This document shows positions 25,899 to 32,118 of a DNA stretch of 36,892 nt, in pieces. Source of the stretch: UBA4729 sp038231175 (GTDB lineage: Bacteria > Patescibacteriota > Saccharimonadia > Saccharimonadales > UBA4665). How positions within the stretch are numbered: the stretch's first letter is position 1; every line of letters begins with the position of its first letter. The DNA lies in assembly GCA_038231175.1 (NCBI GenBank), contig JBBRLU010000004.1, forward strand, positions 1 through 36,892, written 5' to 3'. The translations under genes and the position numbers were made by a program. The notes under the pieces were generated by a model. That model ran no database searches. It was not told the DNA's origin and was given only the letters and a program-made list of their open reading frames with translations.

Positions 25899-26942
25899 TT
25901 AGCGTATTATTTCGGCGGTAAACACCGCTTCGTGTTGTTTGGCAAATTGCTCAGAGCCCAGTATGTAATGTTGGGACATATCCGGCGAATATTTACTGGC
26001 GGGCGTGACGCGGCCGAGCGCTTCAGCCATGGCCCGCACGTGGTGTGGCCCGGCGCCACAACAGATGCCGATCAGACCGGCACCGGCGTCCCTGGCGCGG
26101 CGTGTAAAATCAGCCATCTCATTCCTGGTGCACAGAAACTCTTCGAGTCCGGCGGTATAGGCGCTAGTGCCATCCAGCGAATTTTTGAAGGTCGTGAATG
26201 TAGGGTGCGACGGCGTTGTGCGGTAGGGCACCGGCACGGCAGCAATCGGTCCACTGACCGCCTTACGCAGACCTTCTACCAATGGCAGCAAGGTAGCCGG
26301 TCCGCGACTGCAATTAAAGCCCACCACGTCGGCTCCGGCATCTTTCAGAATTTTTGCGGCTTGCAGCCAGTCGTAGCCGTCCTTACTCTTATCGAGGATG
26401 GTCGCAAAGTTTACGACTGCCGGTAGGTTGTGCTTCTTAATTTCTTCCAGGGCGATCAGCGCTTCACCGACATATTCGATGGTCTCGGCCACGACAAAAT
26501 CGACACCGTAACCGGCTGCCCAACCCAATTGCTCGGCATATTGGCGACGGACTTCGCGACTACTGGTCGCTTTGTCCGCCGGGTTATAAGCTCCAGTATT
26601 GCAGATATTGCCGGCAAACAAGGTGTTACTTTCAAGAGCCACTTCCTGGGCAATAGCCAACGCTTTCAGGTTGAGCGCTTCGAGATCGTTCTCGCGCCCA
26701 ATCGCCCGAAGCTTTTCGCGGTGTGCATAATAGGTCAGCGCCAAGGTGACATCGCTGCCGGCCCGCACAAATTCACGGTGTAGCTGACGCACTACTTCCG
26801 GATCTTCCAATAAAACTTCCGGTACATAGGCCCCGGCTCGCAAGTAGCCCCGTCGCTCGAGCTCAAAGACATAGCCTTCGGCGATCAGTAGCGGCCCCTC
26901 AGTCAGCCGTTCTAGCAGCCCTCGTTTAATCTGTTGTGCCAT
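25899..26942 (-). CDS. homocysteine S-methyltransferase family protein
   Basis: 347 residues. The TIM-barrel family with three zinc-binding cysteines: VVGFNCSRGP (Cys at about 229) and the C-terminal GLIGICCGAGPHHVRAM (the Cys-Cys pair at about 295-296). EGYVFELERRGYL near the N-terminus takes the place of the usual glycine-rich opening. It should transfer a methyl group to homocysteine to give methionine; the donor (S-methylmethionine, betaine or SAM) cannot be read here. It has no cobalamin domain, so it is not MetH. A Shine-Dalgarno GGAAGGA lies 7 bases before ATG, inside a hairpin, downstream of a SAM-riboswitch-like fold. Confidence 0.9.
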   Translation of the reverse strand: MAQQIKRGLLERLTEGPLLIAEGYVFELERRGYLRAGAYVPEVLLEDPEVVRQLHREFVRAGSDVTLALTYYAHREKLRAIGRENDLEALNLKALAIAQEVALESNTLFAGNICNTGAYNPADKATSSREVRRQYAEQLGWAAGYGVDFVVAETIEYVGEALIALEEIKKHNLPAVVNFATILDKSKDGYDWLQAAKILKDAGADVVGFNCSRGPATLLPLVEGLRKAVSGPIAAVPVPYRTTPSHPTFTTFKNSLDGTSAYTAGLEEFLCTRNEMADFTRRARDAGAGLIGICCGAGPHHVRAMAEALGRVTPASKYSPDMSQHYILGSEQFAKQHEAVFTAEIIR

Positions 26943-26947
26943 AAAAA

Positions 26948-26980
26948 TATCCTTCCCCCGTGTTGCCCAGAGAAAGGATA
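26948..26980 (-). promoter_or_regulatory. Shine-Dalgarno-sequestering hairpin
   Basis: On the minus strand TATCCTTTC pairs with GGAAGGATA (7 perfect pairs plus a G-U and a G-C). The right arm is the ribosome-binding site of the homocysteine methyltransferase gene. This is the expected expression platform for translational control by the aptamer-like fold just upstream. Confidence 0.72.
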
Positions 26981-27000
26981 AAGAAATTCAAAATTTTTCT

Positions 27001-27100
27001 AATATTTCTCCCTAGGTTTCGGGACTAGATGGAGCACCACATATTGCTATAGGCTGCTGGCAGGTCACGGAGCTAGATCTCTCGCTGCACTCTTTATATT
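27001..27100 (-). promoter_or_regulatory. candidate SAM-clan (S-box-like) riboswitch aptamer
   Basis: Read on the minus strand: P1 pairs AAUAU (27100-27096) with AUAUU (27005-27001). AAAGAG follows P1, as in SAM-I RNAs. P2 ends in GAG/CUC with loop AGAUCUAG. GCAGCC (27057-27052) and GGUGCU (27038-27033) match the SAM-I core GCAACC...GGUGCU with one change. P4 is UCCC/GGGA (27024-27021 with 27012-27009), followed by GAAAU. The P2 loop can pair with AUCUAG (27030-27025), as the SAM-I pseudoknot does. The genes behind it make methionine and SAM. Whether it is SAM-I, SAM-IV or a variant needs a covariance search. Confidence 0.65.
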
Positions 27101-27120
27101 TAAATTGTTAAAGCTTTTCT

Positions 27121-27126
27121 ATTGTA
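27121..27126 (-). promoter_or_regulatory. -10 box of the methyltransferase-metK operon
   Basis: TGTGC-TACAAT on the minus strand, the same extended form as at the RRM gene. The predicted start near 27114 gives a leader of about 170 bases that contains the riboswitch-like fold. No good -35 is seen. Confidence 0.55.
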
Positions 27127-27147
27127 GCACAGGACATATGAACCGAG

Positions 27148-27771
27148 TTAGCCAAGAATATTGACGGCCCGCGCCGCAACCAAGGCCACCGTTACCAGCG
27201 CCACCAGCGATTGCAAGGACATCAGGAACTTAGCGCGGTGGGTCATCGGCAACGTATCAGTCGGGCTAAAAGCCGTGGCATTGGTTAACGACACATAGAG
27301 ATAGTCAAAAAAACTGGGGCGCCATTTCTTATCGGCCGGGTTGTCACTACTAGCCTGTGGAAACTGAAAATCATCAATATCGACCTTGGTGTTATCTAAT
27401 TCCCAGTACAAAATACCGAAGACGATGATATTTGTCAGGTAGATGGCGACGCTCGACAGTAGTAACTGATGGCCGCCAGCTTGCTGTCCACCAGCCAGTA
27501 GCGCCTTGACCACCAGGCCGAGCGAAATCAGGTTGGCGATAGAAATCAGGCCGATCAAACAGATAGCAAACAGTCGTTTGGCGGCGGCCGCAATCGAAGG
27601 CAGAACCAGAATTAGCAGCAATACGACTTCCAAACTGGCAACGGCGTACTTAGAGCTGAAGACCAGCTCTTTTTTGAGCAATAACTGCAGCCCGATCGCT
27701 ACCGCGATGGCTGCCAAAACGTGCCAGGTCGGCTCACCAGATGATTTTTGTGCAAAATTGGCTAATCCCAT
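27148..27771 (-). CDS. ion-channel-like / DUF1345-like membrane protein
   Basis: 207 residues from the ATG at 27771, preferred over the TTG three codons earlier because TACACT ends 9 bases before this ATG and abuts the TTG. About five hydrophobic helices. The last part, FFDYLYVSLTNATAFSPTD (about 155-173) followed by MTHRAKFLMSLQSLVALVTV, has the layout of a re-entrant pore loop before a final helix, as in two-helix potassium channels and DUF1345 proteins, but without the TVGYG filter. A channel role is therefore only suggested. Confidence 0.72.
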   Translation of the reverse strand: MGLANFAQKSSGEPTWHVLAAIAVAIGLQLLLKKELVFSSKYAVASLEVVLLLILVLPSIAAAAKRLFAICLIGLISIANLISLGLVVKALLAGGQQAGGHQLLLSSVAIYLTNIIVFGILYWELDNTKVDIDDFQFPQASSDNPADKKWRPSFFDYLYVSLTNATAFSPTDTLPMTHRAKFLMSLQSLVALVTVALVAARAVNILG

Positions 27772-27794
27772 ACTGCTCAAAGTGTACTACCGCC

Positions 27795-27823
27795 TTGTTT
27801 GTTTACCCAGTCTTTTGTATAAT
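27795..27823 (+). promoter_or_regulatory. promoter of tRNA-Gln
   Basis: TTGTTT (27795-27800), 17-base spacer, TATAAT (27818-27823). The tRNA begins about 34 bases after the expected start site. Confidence 0.75.
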
Positions 27824-27863
27824 CACCGCTTGTAGTCAACTAGTACTAGCGTAATTGCAACAA

Positions 27864-27937
27864 TGGGGATTGGCCAAGTGGTAAGGCAGTGGATTCTGGT
27901 TCCACGATCGGGGGTTCGAATCCCTCATCCCCAGCCA
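27864..27937 (+). tRNA. tRNA-Gln (anticodon CTG), CCA encoded
   Basis: A complete cloverleaf. The 7-bp acceptor TGGGGAT/ATCCCCA is perfect, the D-stem is GCC/GGC, the anticodon stem is GTGGA/TCCAC with loop TTCTGGT, giving anticodon CTG. The T-arm is GGGGG-TTCGAAT-CCCTC with one G-U. Discriminator G and encoded CCA follow. The acceptor and anticodon arms closely resemble E. coli tRNA-Gln. It reads CAG codons. Its last 17 bases recur twice downstream, and a near copy of the last 25 appears once, marking it as an integration site. Confidence 0.97.
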
Positions 27938-27973
27938 CGAAAAAGAGACCTGCGAAAGTAGGTCTCTTTTTCG
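27938..27973 (+). terminator. terminator-like hairpin directly after tRNA-Gln
   Basis: CGAAAAAGAGACCT and AGGTCTCTTTTTCG make a perfect 14-bp stem with loop GCGAAAGT; pairing can extend into the CA of the tRNA CCA. A-rich left arm and U-rich right arm work as a terminator on either strand. It is also the left part of repeat element A. Confidence 0.8.
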
Positions 27974-27977
27974 TGCC

Positions 27978-28109
27978 GGATGAGGGTTCCGAACCCCGCA
28001 AGCAGCGCAGCTGCGGAGGGGTTCGGTGGAGTGAGGACGCGCACAGGAATACATTCCGAGCACGCCGCAGCGTAAAAGCGCTTTAGCGCGTATCCCTCAT
28101 CCCCAGCCA
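27978..28109 (+). repeat. GC-rich multi-hairpin repeat, copy A, ending in a tRNA 3'-end copy
   Basis: A closed structure: GGATGAGGG (27978-27986) pairs perfectly with CCCTCATCC (28094-28102). Inside are CCGAACCCC/GGGGTTCGG (27989-27997 with 28018-28026) capped by GCAGC-GCA-GCTGC, then GGAAT-AC-ATTCC (28046-28057), then a GCGTAAA-type hairpin. The right end, 28093-28109, is identical to the last 17 bases of tRNA-Gln. Copies B (28521-28651) and C (32911-32996) share the core. No ORF here looks real. Confidence 0.85.
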
Positions 28110-28127
28110 AGCACAAAGCAATATACT

Positions 28128-28149
28128 AAGTACCACTTTTGTGGTACTT
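28128..28149 (+). terminator. rho-independent-type hairpin before the first island gene
   Basis: AAGTACCAC-TTTT-GTGGTACTT, a 9-bp stem followed by TTTATTTT. It insulates the first cassette gene from tRNA read-through. Confidence 0.75.
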
Positions 28150-28157
28150 TTATTTTG

Positions 28158-28394
28158 ATGATTAGCGAAAGATGTATGAGTTGTGTTGATGAGCGTAGAA
28201 TCGAATGCGATTCTATTCGGGAAGACGTAGCAAGTAAGCTGGTTATATTAATGGAATATCAAAACATGTGTCATGGATTTGGATTTATGCAGCCCGCATG
28301 TGTTATTGAAGCTGCCGGTAATCTACGCGATGCGGGTTGTGTTCTGAATCGTGACGAGCTTTTATCAGGACTTAACCCAGAAAATATAGAATAA
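28158..28394 (+). CDS. small Cys-containing hypothetical protein of cassette 1
   Basis: 78 residues from the ATG at 28158; an inner ATG (MSCVDERR) eight codons later is equally possible and neither has a clear ribosome site. The protein has five cysteines (two in CMSC, then single ones), a helix-rich middle (REDVASKLVILMEYQNMC) and the end LNRDELLSGLNPENIE. No family recognised. It sits alone between two copies of the tRNA 3' end and is followed after 56 bases by repeat R1, so it is the cargo of a one-gene module. Codon use is unlike the core genes. Confidence 0.55.
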   Translation: MISERCMSCVDERRIECDSIREDVASKLVILMEYQNMCHGFGFMQPACVIEAAGNLRDAGCVLNRDELLSGLNPENIE

Positions 28395-28450
28395 GTTCCT
28401 GTATAACTTCATAATTTTTATTTAAACTGTGTCGTTTGAAAGTAGTTTTA

Positions 28451-28480
28451 AGTTGCGAAGTACGTCAACTAAGGGCAGCC
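28451..28480 (+). repeat. module 3' repeat R1
   Basis: AGTTGCGAAGTACGTC followed by AACTAAGGGCAGCC. Related copies: R2 32829-32859, R3 35377-35406 (25 of 30 bases identical, the last 15 all identical), R4 35716-35744 and a weak R5 36208-36229. Each lies 20-95 bases after the stop of a plus-strand island gene. Confidence 0.8.
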
Positions 28481-28482
28481 GG

Positions 28483-28515
28483 ACTAAAAGACCTAGTTTA
28501 TTTAGGTCTTTTAGT
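28483..28515 (+). terminator. terminator-like hairpin following R1
   Basis: ACTAAAAGACCTA and TAGGTCTTTTAGT, a perfect 13-bp stem with loop GTTTATT. The A-rich left and U-rich right arms match the hairpin after the tRNA in layout (core AGACCT/AGGTCT is shared). R2 is followed by a degenerate version at 32861-32898. Confidence 0.78.
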
Positions 28516-28520
28516 TTGTT

Positions 28521-28651
28521 GGGTGGAGGATCCTAACCCTGCAAGCAGCGCAGCTGCGGAGGGGTTCGGTGGAATGAAAACGCGCGCAGGAATTAATTCC
28601 GAGCACGCCGGAATGGAAAAGTGCGGAGCGCTTATCCCTCATCCCCAGCCA
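28521..28651 (+). repeat. GC-rich multi-hairpin repeat, copy B, ending in a tRNA 3'-end copy
   Basis: CCTAACCCT (28532-28540) pairs with GGGGTTCGG (28561-28569) with one mismatch at the third pair; the cap GCAGC-GCA-GCTGC is identical to copy A. GGAATTAATTCC (28589-28600) is a perfect palindrome where copy A has GGAATACATTCC. The closing stem GGGTGGAGGAT/ATCCCTCATCC has 10 of 11 pairs including G-U. The last 17 bases (28635-28651) equal the tRNA-Gln 3' end. Confidence 0.83.
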
Positions 28652-28686
28652 ATTTAATATCACTTGCAAGTGCTATAGTATTAGGT

Positions 28687-28962
28687 ATGAGCTTAACAAC
28701 AAACGACTTCGATGAAATCCGGAATATTATTGAATCTTCACTCGCTAAACAAAGCCATGAAGTTATAAAGCCCATTCAAGGTGAGCTTGAAGCACTTGGC
28801 AACGATATCAAAGAAATTTACGAAATGATTACTGATATTCAAAAGGGGTCACTAAATAGGCAGTCATTTCAGAAACTTAGCCTCGAAGAAAAACTTCTAA
28901 ATCTTCACACTGATTTGGTAGAAGCAGCAAAGCAAGCTGGGGTATCGCTACCTAGCCACTAG
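28687..28962 (+). CDS. coiled-coil hypothetical protein of cassette 2
   Basis: 91 residues starting at 28687, where TATAGT (28674-28679, preceded by TGC) lies 7 bases upstream; a longer in-frame reading would start inside the tRNA 3'-end repeat. The sequence is helical and acidic: DFDEIRNIIESSLAKQSHEV, then EALGNDIKEIYEMITDIQKG and KLSLEEKLLNLHTDLVEAAK. Heptad spacing suggests a short coiled coil. No family recognised. It lies between two tRNA 3'-end copies and ends 8 bases before the right one. Confidence 0.65.
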   Translation: MSLTTNDFDEIRNIIESSLAKQSHEVIKPIQGELEALGNDIKEIYEMITDIQKGSLNRQSFQKLSLEEKLLNLHTDLVEAAKQAGVSLPSH

Positions 28963-28969
28963 CTCGCCA

Positions 28970-28994
28970 GGTTCGAATTCCTCATCCCCCGCCA
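28970..28994 (+). repeat. degenerate copy of the tRNA-Gln T-arm and 3' end (possible attR)
   Basis: A 25-base match to the tRNA segment from the T-loop GGTTCGAA to CCA with two differences (C to T in the T-stem, A to C in the acceptor). It extends further into the T-arm than the other copies, which is what an original integration right end would look like. Confidence 0.75.
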
Positions 28995-29011
28995 TTCAGG
29001 ATAAGTACCAA

Positions 29012-29362
29012 TCATAGCGCTAATTCTTGCTCAATATCAGATACAATCTGATCCATTTGTTGAGTTTGGTTAGTGCTTTTTTGATTATCGATGCTTATCA
29101 ATATTTTTTGGTTTTTATCAGCCAGAGCTTGTGCCAGCCGAGTCAACTTAACAGATACAGCGCTGCCAATAACGGTCATGGAACTGAATAGTTTGGTTAA
29201 AATGACGCGCTTATCTTCAACTGGCTTGGTTTGGCTCCTAATTTGCTCCGAGGCTTGCTGTGACAGCTCTAGGATTTTAATCTGCTCTAGATGGTTCGTT
29301 TGGTTGTCGTGGTCTAGTTCATCGAGTTCATATCGTAAGGCGGCTAAATCACCCTTAATAAT
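29012..29362 (-). pseudogene. coiled-coil protein gene with no proper start codon
   Basis: An open frame of 116 codons that reads as a genuine helical protein: DLAALRYELDELDHDNQ, HLEQIKILELSQQASEQI, then VILTKLFSSMTVIGSAVSV and KSTNQTQQMDQIVSDIEQEL. There is no ATG, GTG or TTG in frame at its 5' end, only ATT at 29362. One base out of frame, AGAAGGA and AAGG precede a GTG that would run into a TAG after one codon, so a single indel just after the start would explain it. It is divergent from 29386. An inner ATG at codon 56 would give a short product. Either a frameshifted gene or a rare ATT start. Confidence 0.5.
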
Positions 29363-29385
29363 CCTTCTTTTGTTATGATGTACTA

Positions 29386-29973
29386 ATGACGACCGCTCTT
29401 AGAAATATCTTGCTAGCCATCAGCTCCCTACTTCTAATTACTAGCATTATTCCTTATTTACTAGACATTGTTAAACGGAAGACAAAACCACGTGTTATAT
29501 CGTGGCTTAACTGGGGCATTTTGGGCGCGGTAGCCGGAGCCGCTGCACTGGCAGACGGACAGATTCCGGCCGCCATTATCTCTTTTGCATCGGTCATCGA
29601 GGTAATGTCGGTAGTGGTCTTAGGCTTGTACTACGGTGATCGTCACTTCGAGAAAATTGATATTTTTTGCCAGGCAGGCGCCGTAGCCGGTCTAGCCCTG
29701 TGGGCTACACTGCATAACCCGCTAATTGCCATAATCATCATCACCGCGGTAGATTTGATAGCCGCTTTACCAACCTACAAACACATCTGGCAAAAACCGC
29801 ACGAAGAGACACTGGCATCTTTTGTAATTTGCGGTGTCGCCTCAGCGATAACATTAATTACTATCACCACTTTGGCTTTAAGCGGCTTGGTCTACCCAGT
29901 CTACTTGTTCGTGGCAAATGTCTGCATGTCAGGGCTAATAATCTATCGACGCCAAAGATTACGTACAGTTTGA
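29386..29973 (+). CDS. polytopic membrane protein with PQ-loop-like halves
   Basis: 195 residues, six to seven hydrophobic helices. Two similar halves: IIPYLLDIVKRKTKPRVISW with LNWGILG near the N-terminus and ALPTYKHIWQKPHEETLASF in the second half. Each places a Pro-Tyr/Thr-Tyr turn and a basic loop after the first helix, as in PQ-loop/SemiSWEET transporters. The assignment is by layout only. TATGAT (29374-29379) is exactly 6 bases before ATG. The gene composition is closer to the core than to the flanking cassettes. It ends with TGA, showing the standard code. Confidence 0.7.
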   Translation: MTTALRNILLAISSLLLITSIIPYLLDIVKRKTKPRVISWLNWGILGAVAGAAALADGQIPAAIISFASVIEVMSVVVLGLYYGDRHFEKIDIFCQAGAVAGLALWATLHNPLIAIIIITAVDLIAALPTYKHIWQKPHEETLASFVICGVASAITLITITTLALSGLVYPVYLFVANVCMSGLIIYRRQRLRTV

Positions 29974-29975
29974 AT

Positions 29976-30476
29976 TTAAGCAGATAGTATTGAGCTAGCT
30001 ATTGCATCGGCTGAGATTGTAGTAGTGTCAAAAACCATATCTCCAGGCTGTGGCTCCAAATTACAGTAGTAGTCTGCCACCATATCGGCATCGATAGCAT
30101 AAGAAATACCGGGCACGACGCGCGACTGAGCTCGCGTTTGGCAGATTGTTAATGGAGCCGTCAACAGTACCGACACTAATGGCGCACCTATGGTAGTAGC
30201 AATCTGAGAAAACCGTTCCACCTCCTCTGGATATTTAGTGTGCGTTTCAACGATAGCGCTTCGCGGCAGTCGCAATAGTTGGTCTATTATGTAGGCGGCG
30301 CTGGAGTTAGCGATGTCGCGCCGCCACACGCTAGAGGCGGTGGGGTCGAGCATTCGCTTCAGACCGTCAACCTCTACGACGCTAGCATGGTCCGGCATAC
30401 GCTGGTACAGAGCATTAGTTACAGAGGTTTTACCGGCGCCGATTGGTCCTCGGACAATATACAGTTTTTCACTCAT
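29976..30476 (-). CDS. P-loop kinase-like ATP-binding protein
   Basis: 166 residues. Walker A GPIGAGKTS (about 10-18) follows a short strand; VVEVDGLKRML provides the Asp after strand 2, SAIVETHTK a second acidic strand, and RVVPGISYAIDADMV a lid-like segment. The size and order fit small zeta-toxin/AAA_33-type kinases that phosphorylate nucleotides, sugars or antibiotics. The substrate is unknown. It converges with 29386-29973 (2-base gap) and is divergent from the HAD gene. Confidence 0.75.
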   Translation of the reverse strand: MSEKLYIVRGPIGAGKTSVTNALYQRMPDHASVVEVDGLKRMLDPTASSVWRRDIANSSAAYIIDQLLRLPRSAIVETHTKYPEEVERFSQIATTIGAPLVSVLLTAPLTICQTRAQSRVVPGISYAIDADMVADYYCNLEPQPGDMVFDTTTISADAIASSILSA

Positions 30477-30525
30477 TCAGAACAAAACTATACCATAATA
30501 TGTATTTTTGTGCTATTATCTGCTC

Positions 30526-31164
30526 ATGGGCATTACTTCGGTGTTATTCGATATCGGCAACGTCCTAACAGACGACGGCCACGATACCTATCTCACACAC
30601 AGCGAGCATGGCTTACTGCGTCCAGCTGGCCCAATTGACGCTGCTGATGCGTTGGCTTTAACCGCACCGACGTTTCGAAAATATGCAGTCCAATCTACGT
30701 CTCAGGAAGCTGACTTTTGGCGCGATATTAACACTGCGCTTAGGACACGGTTTACGCCCCAAGAAATAGCTAAGGCTAAACGTTCGTCCCGGGCCATTAA
30801 TCCTGAAACGCTCTTGGTTTTTAAAATCCTTAAGCAGCGTGGGATAACCATCGGCGTCATTTCTAACAGTTTATCGTTTTTGTATCAGGAATTATCTAAG
30901 GAACTGTTGCTTGATGATTATGCCGACAAGTCACTGTGCTTTTTATCGCATCAAACAGGTGTTCTTAAATCTAATGGGTTGTTTGAACTTGCCGCCCACC
31001 AGTTACAGCCTGAGTGTACCTTAATTATAGAAGACCGTAATAAGAACGTAACCTATGCCCGCTCACTTGGTTTTACTGTGGTCGAATATTCATTTTCATC
31101 AGGCGCCTTACTGTCCGAAGCGGTTACCAACGGTCTAAAAATAATGCGAACGGGTACTCACTAA
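30526..31164 (+). CDS. HAD superfamily hydrolase, YihX-like
   Basis: 212 residues from the ATG at 30526, fixed by TATTAT (30514-30519) 6 bases upstream. HAD motif I is FDIGNVLTD (Asp nucleophile; the second acid is replaced by Gly-Asn, as in E. coli YihX, FDLGNV). Motif II is IGVISNS (Ser after strand 2), the motif III Lys lies in HQTGVLKSNGLFE and motif IV is IIEDRNKNVTYARSLG. It should remove phosphate from a small metabolite such as a sugar phosphate. A short gene remnant follows immediately. Confidence 0.85.
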   Translation: MGITSVLFDIGNVLTDDGHDTYLTHSEHGLLRPAGPIDAADALALTAPTFRKYAVQSTSQEADFWRDINTALRTRFTPQEIAKAKRSSRAINPETLLVFKILKQRGITIGVISNSLSFLYQELSKELLLDDYADKSLCFLSHQTGVLKSNGLFELAAHQLQPECTLIIEDRNKNVTYARSLGFTVVEYSFSSGALLSEAVTNGLKIMRTGTH

Positions 31165-31217
31165 ATGTACGGCTTATTGGATAGAAGTATCTTACCAGTA
31201 CGCTTGCGCGACGATAA

Positions 31218-31451
31218 TTTAGATGTTCTCTTCAGGCCGCCCACTTTGACGCGCGGAAATTGTTCGAAAATCAAAGTAGCTGGCTCGATCTCGTGGCCAG
31301 GAATGAAGCTTCGCGCGCCATGTGCGTACGGGCTGGCTACAGAGAGGTCCATTCATTCGCCGACGACACTCATGACGGTCAGATACGAGTAGTAATGGCC
31401 AATGACACCGCTTTTATACTAGATGACCAAGTGCTGATACTACCTCGTTAA
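31218..31451 (+). pseudogene. 3' remnant of a GNAT acetyltransferase gene
   Basis: The frame open from 31218 reads RKLFENQSSWLDLVARNEAS and then RAMCVRAGYREVHSF, ADDTHDGQIRVVMAND. The NEASRAMCVRAGYREV stretch is the typical end of a GNAT domain (N-x-x-S...G-Y/F). No start codon with a ribosome site and no acetyl-CoA loop (Q/RxxGxG/A) lie in frame, and a TAA sits just upstream. The 5' two thirds are missing. A 75-codon ORF in another frame from 31165 is not protein-like. Confidence 0.6.
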
Positions 31452-31525
31452 AAAATAATCGGTGATTCGACGGCACATGCAGTGGTCGACGACCGCATCC
31501 ATAGCGCTTAGTTTAAGGCGAGTAG

Positions 31526-31903
31526 CTATATCGTTGGACAGCTGTAATCGGGGGCGATCATGAGTTGGACTTGGCGGTAAAATGAGTCACCAGCCCCGCC
31601 GCCGGAAGTGCCGTTCGTAATGGGCTGAATCGTAATTTTAGATACTGGTAGACCACTGATTGGCTGCAGATCGGCTGATATTTTATTGTTGCGGGCTGTA
31701 GCCAATTTGGTGTCAGGTGTAGCAGAGTTGACTGAGGATTCCAGTTCGACTGAGTATTTCTTGTTCGGATTAGCGGCGTAAAAAGCTTAAAAGTCAGCGA
31801 AGACGGTGCTTGGTTCTGGGGATGAACCAGATGCATAGGTGGCATCCTGCTTTCTTATTACTTCAAACGCATTAGGCTGCTTTTTGTTACGTACGGATGT
31901 CAT
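31526..31903 (-). pseudogene. hypothetical gene interrupted by an in-frame TAA
   Basis: A perfect Shine-Dalgarno AAAGGAGG stands 6 bases before the ATG at 31903. The frame reads MTSVRNKKQPNAFEVIRKQD, ATYASGSSPEPSTVFADF, then TAA (31787-31789), then continues in the same frame for 86 more codons: AFYAANPNKKYSVELESS, TARNNKISADLQPISGLPVS, GGAGDSFYRQVQLMIAPD, ending at TAG 31526. The continuation has protein-like composition, so the TAA looks like a point mutation or a recoded stop. No family recognised. The full reading would be 124 residues plus the stop site. Confidence 0.6.
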
Positions 31904-31930
31904 ATAACACCTCCTTTAGCTAGGTAATAA

Positions 31931-31974
31931 TGAGACACCTCTGAATATAGCCGTTTTGTGTCCCATTTGTCTCA
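31931..31974. promoter_or_regulatory. inverted repeat in the divergent control region
   Basis: TGAGACA (31931-31937) and TGTCTCA (31968-31974) are perfect inverted copies; GACAC and GTGTC lie inside them. On the minus strand three GRGACA-like units occur within about 45 bases, upstream of the AAAGGAGG-led gene. A repressor site is possible. No -10 for that gene is clear. Confidence 0.4.
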
Positions 31975-32018
31975 CTTTTTGTCCTATTACCCCCGCAATG
32001 GGTTATCTAGACCCATAC

Positions 32019-32048
32019 GCTCAGCCAAGCATAAGCATTATGACAAAT
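32019..32048 (+). repeat. module 5' boundary repeat, copy 1
   Basis: CGCTCAGCCAAGCATAAG followed by cATTATGAcAAA recurs at 34837-34866 with three differences. The junction after the tRNA copy at 28104-28124 reads CAGCCAAGCACAAAGCA, clearly related. CAGCCA is the tRNA 3' terminus, so these look like left ends of inserted modules. Both copies precede a plus-strand gene by 40-75 bases. Confidence 0.75.
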
Positions 32049-32118
32049 TATTTTCGATGTGTTTATTTGATATATAATATGTGTTAATGAGGATCTCAAC
32101 AACAAGTTTTAGGTATAA

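Noticed and set aside
27836..28116. Short ORFs on both strands over the tRNA-Gln gene and repeat copy A
   Set aside because: They read through the tRNA and the hairpin element; their sequences follow the RNA structure and are not protein-like.
28436..28657. 73-codon ORF over R1 and repeat copy B
   Set aside because: It lies wholly in repeat sequence that is conserved as structure, not in codon pattern.
31165..31392. 75-codon plus-strand ORF after the HAD gene
   Set aside because: The GNAT-like reading in another frame explains the same DNA better.
31558..31845. 95-codon minus-strand ORF
   Set aside because: It starts without a ribosome site; the neighbouring frame from 31903 has a perfect Shine-Dalgarno and better protein character.
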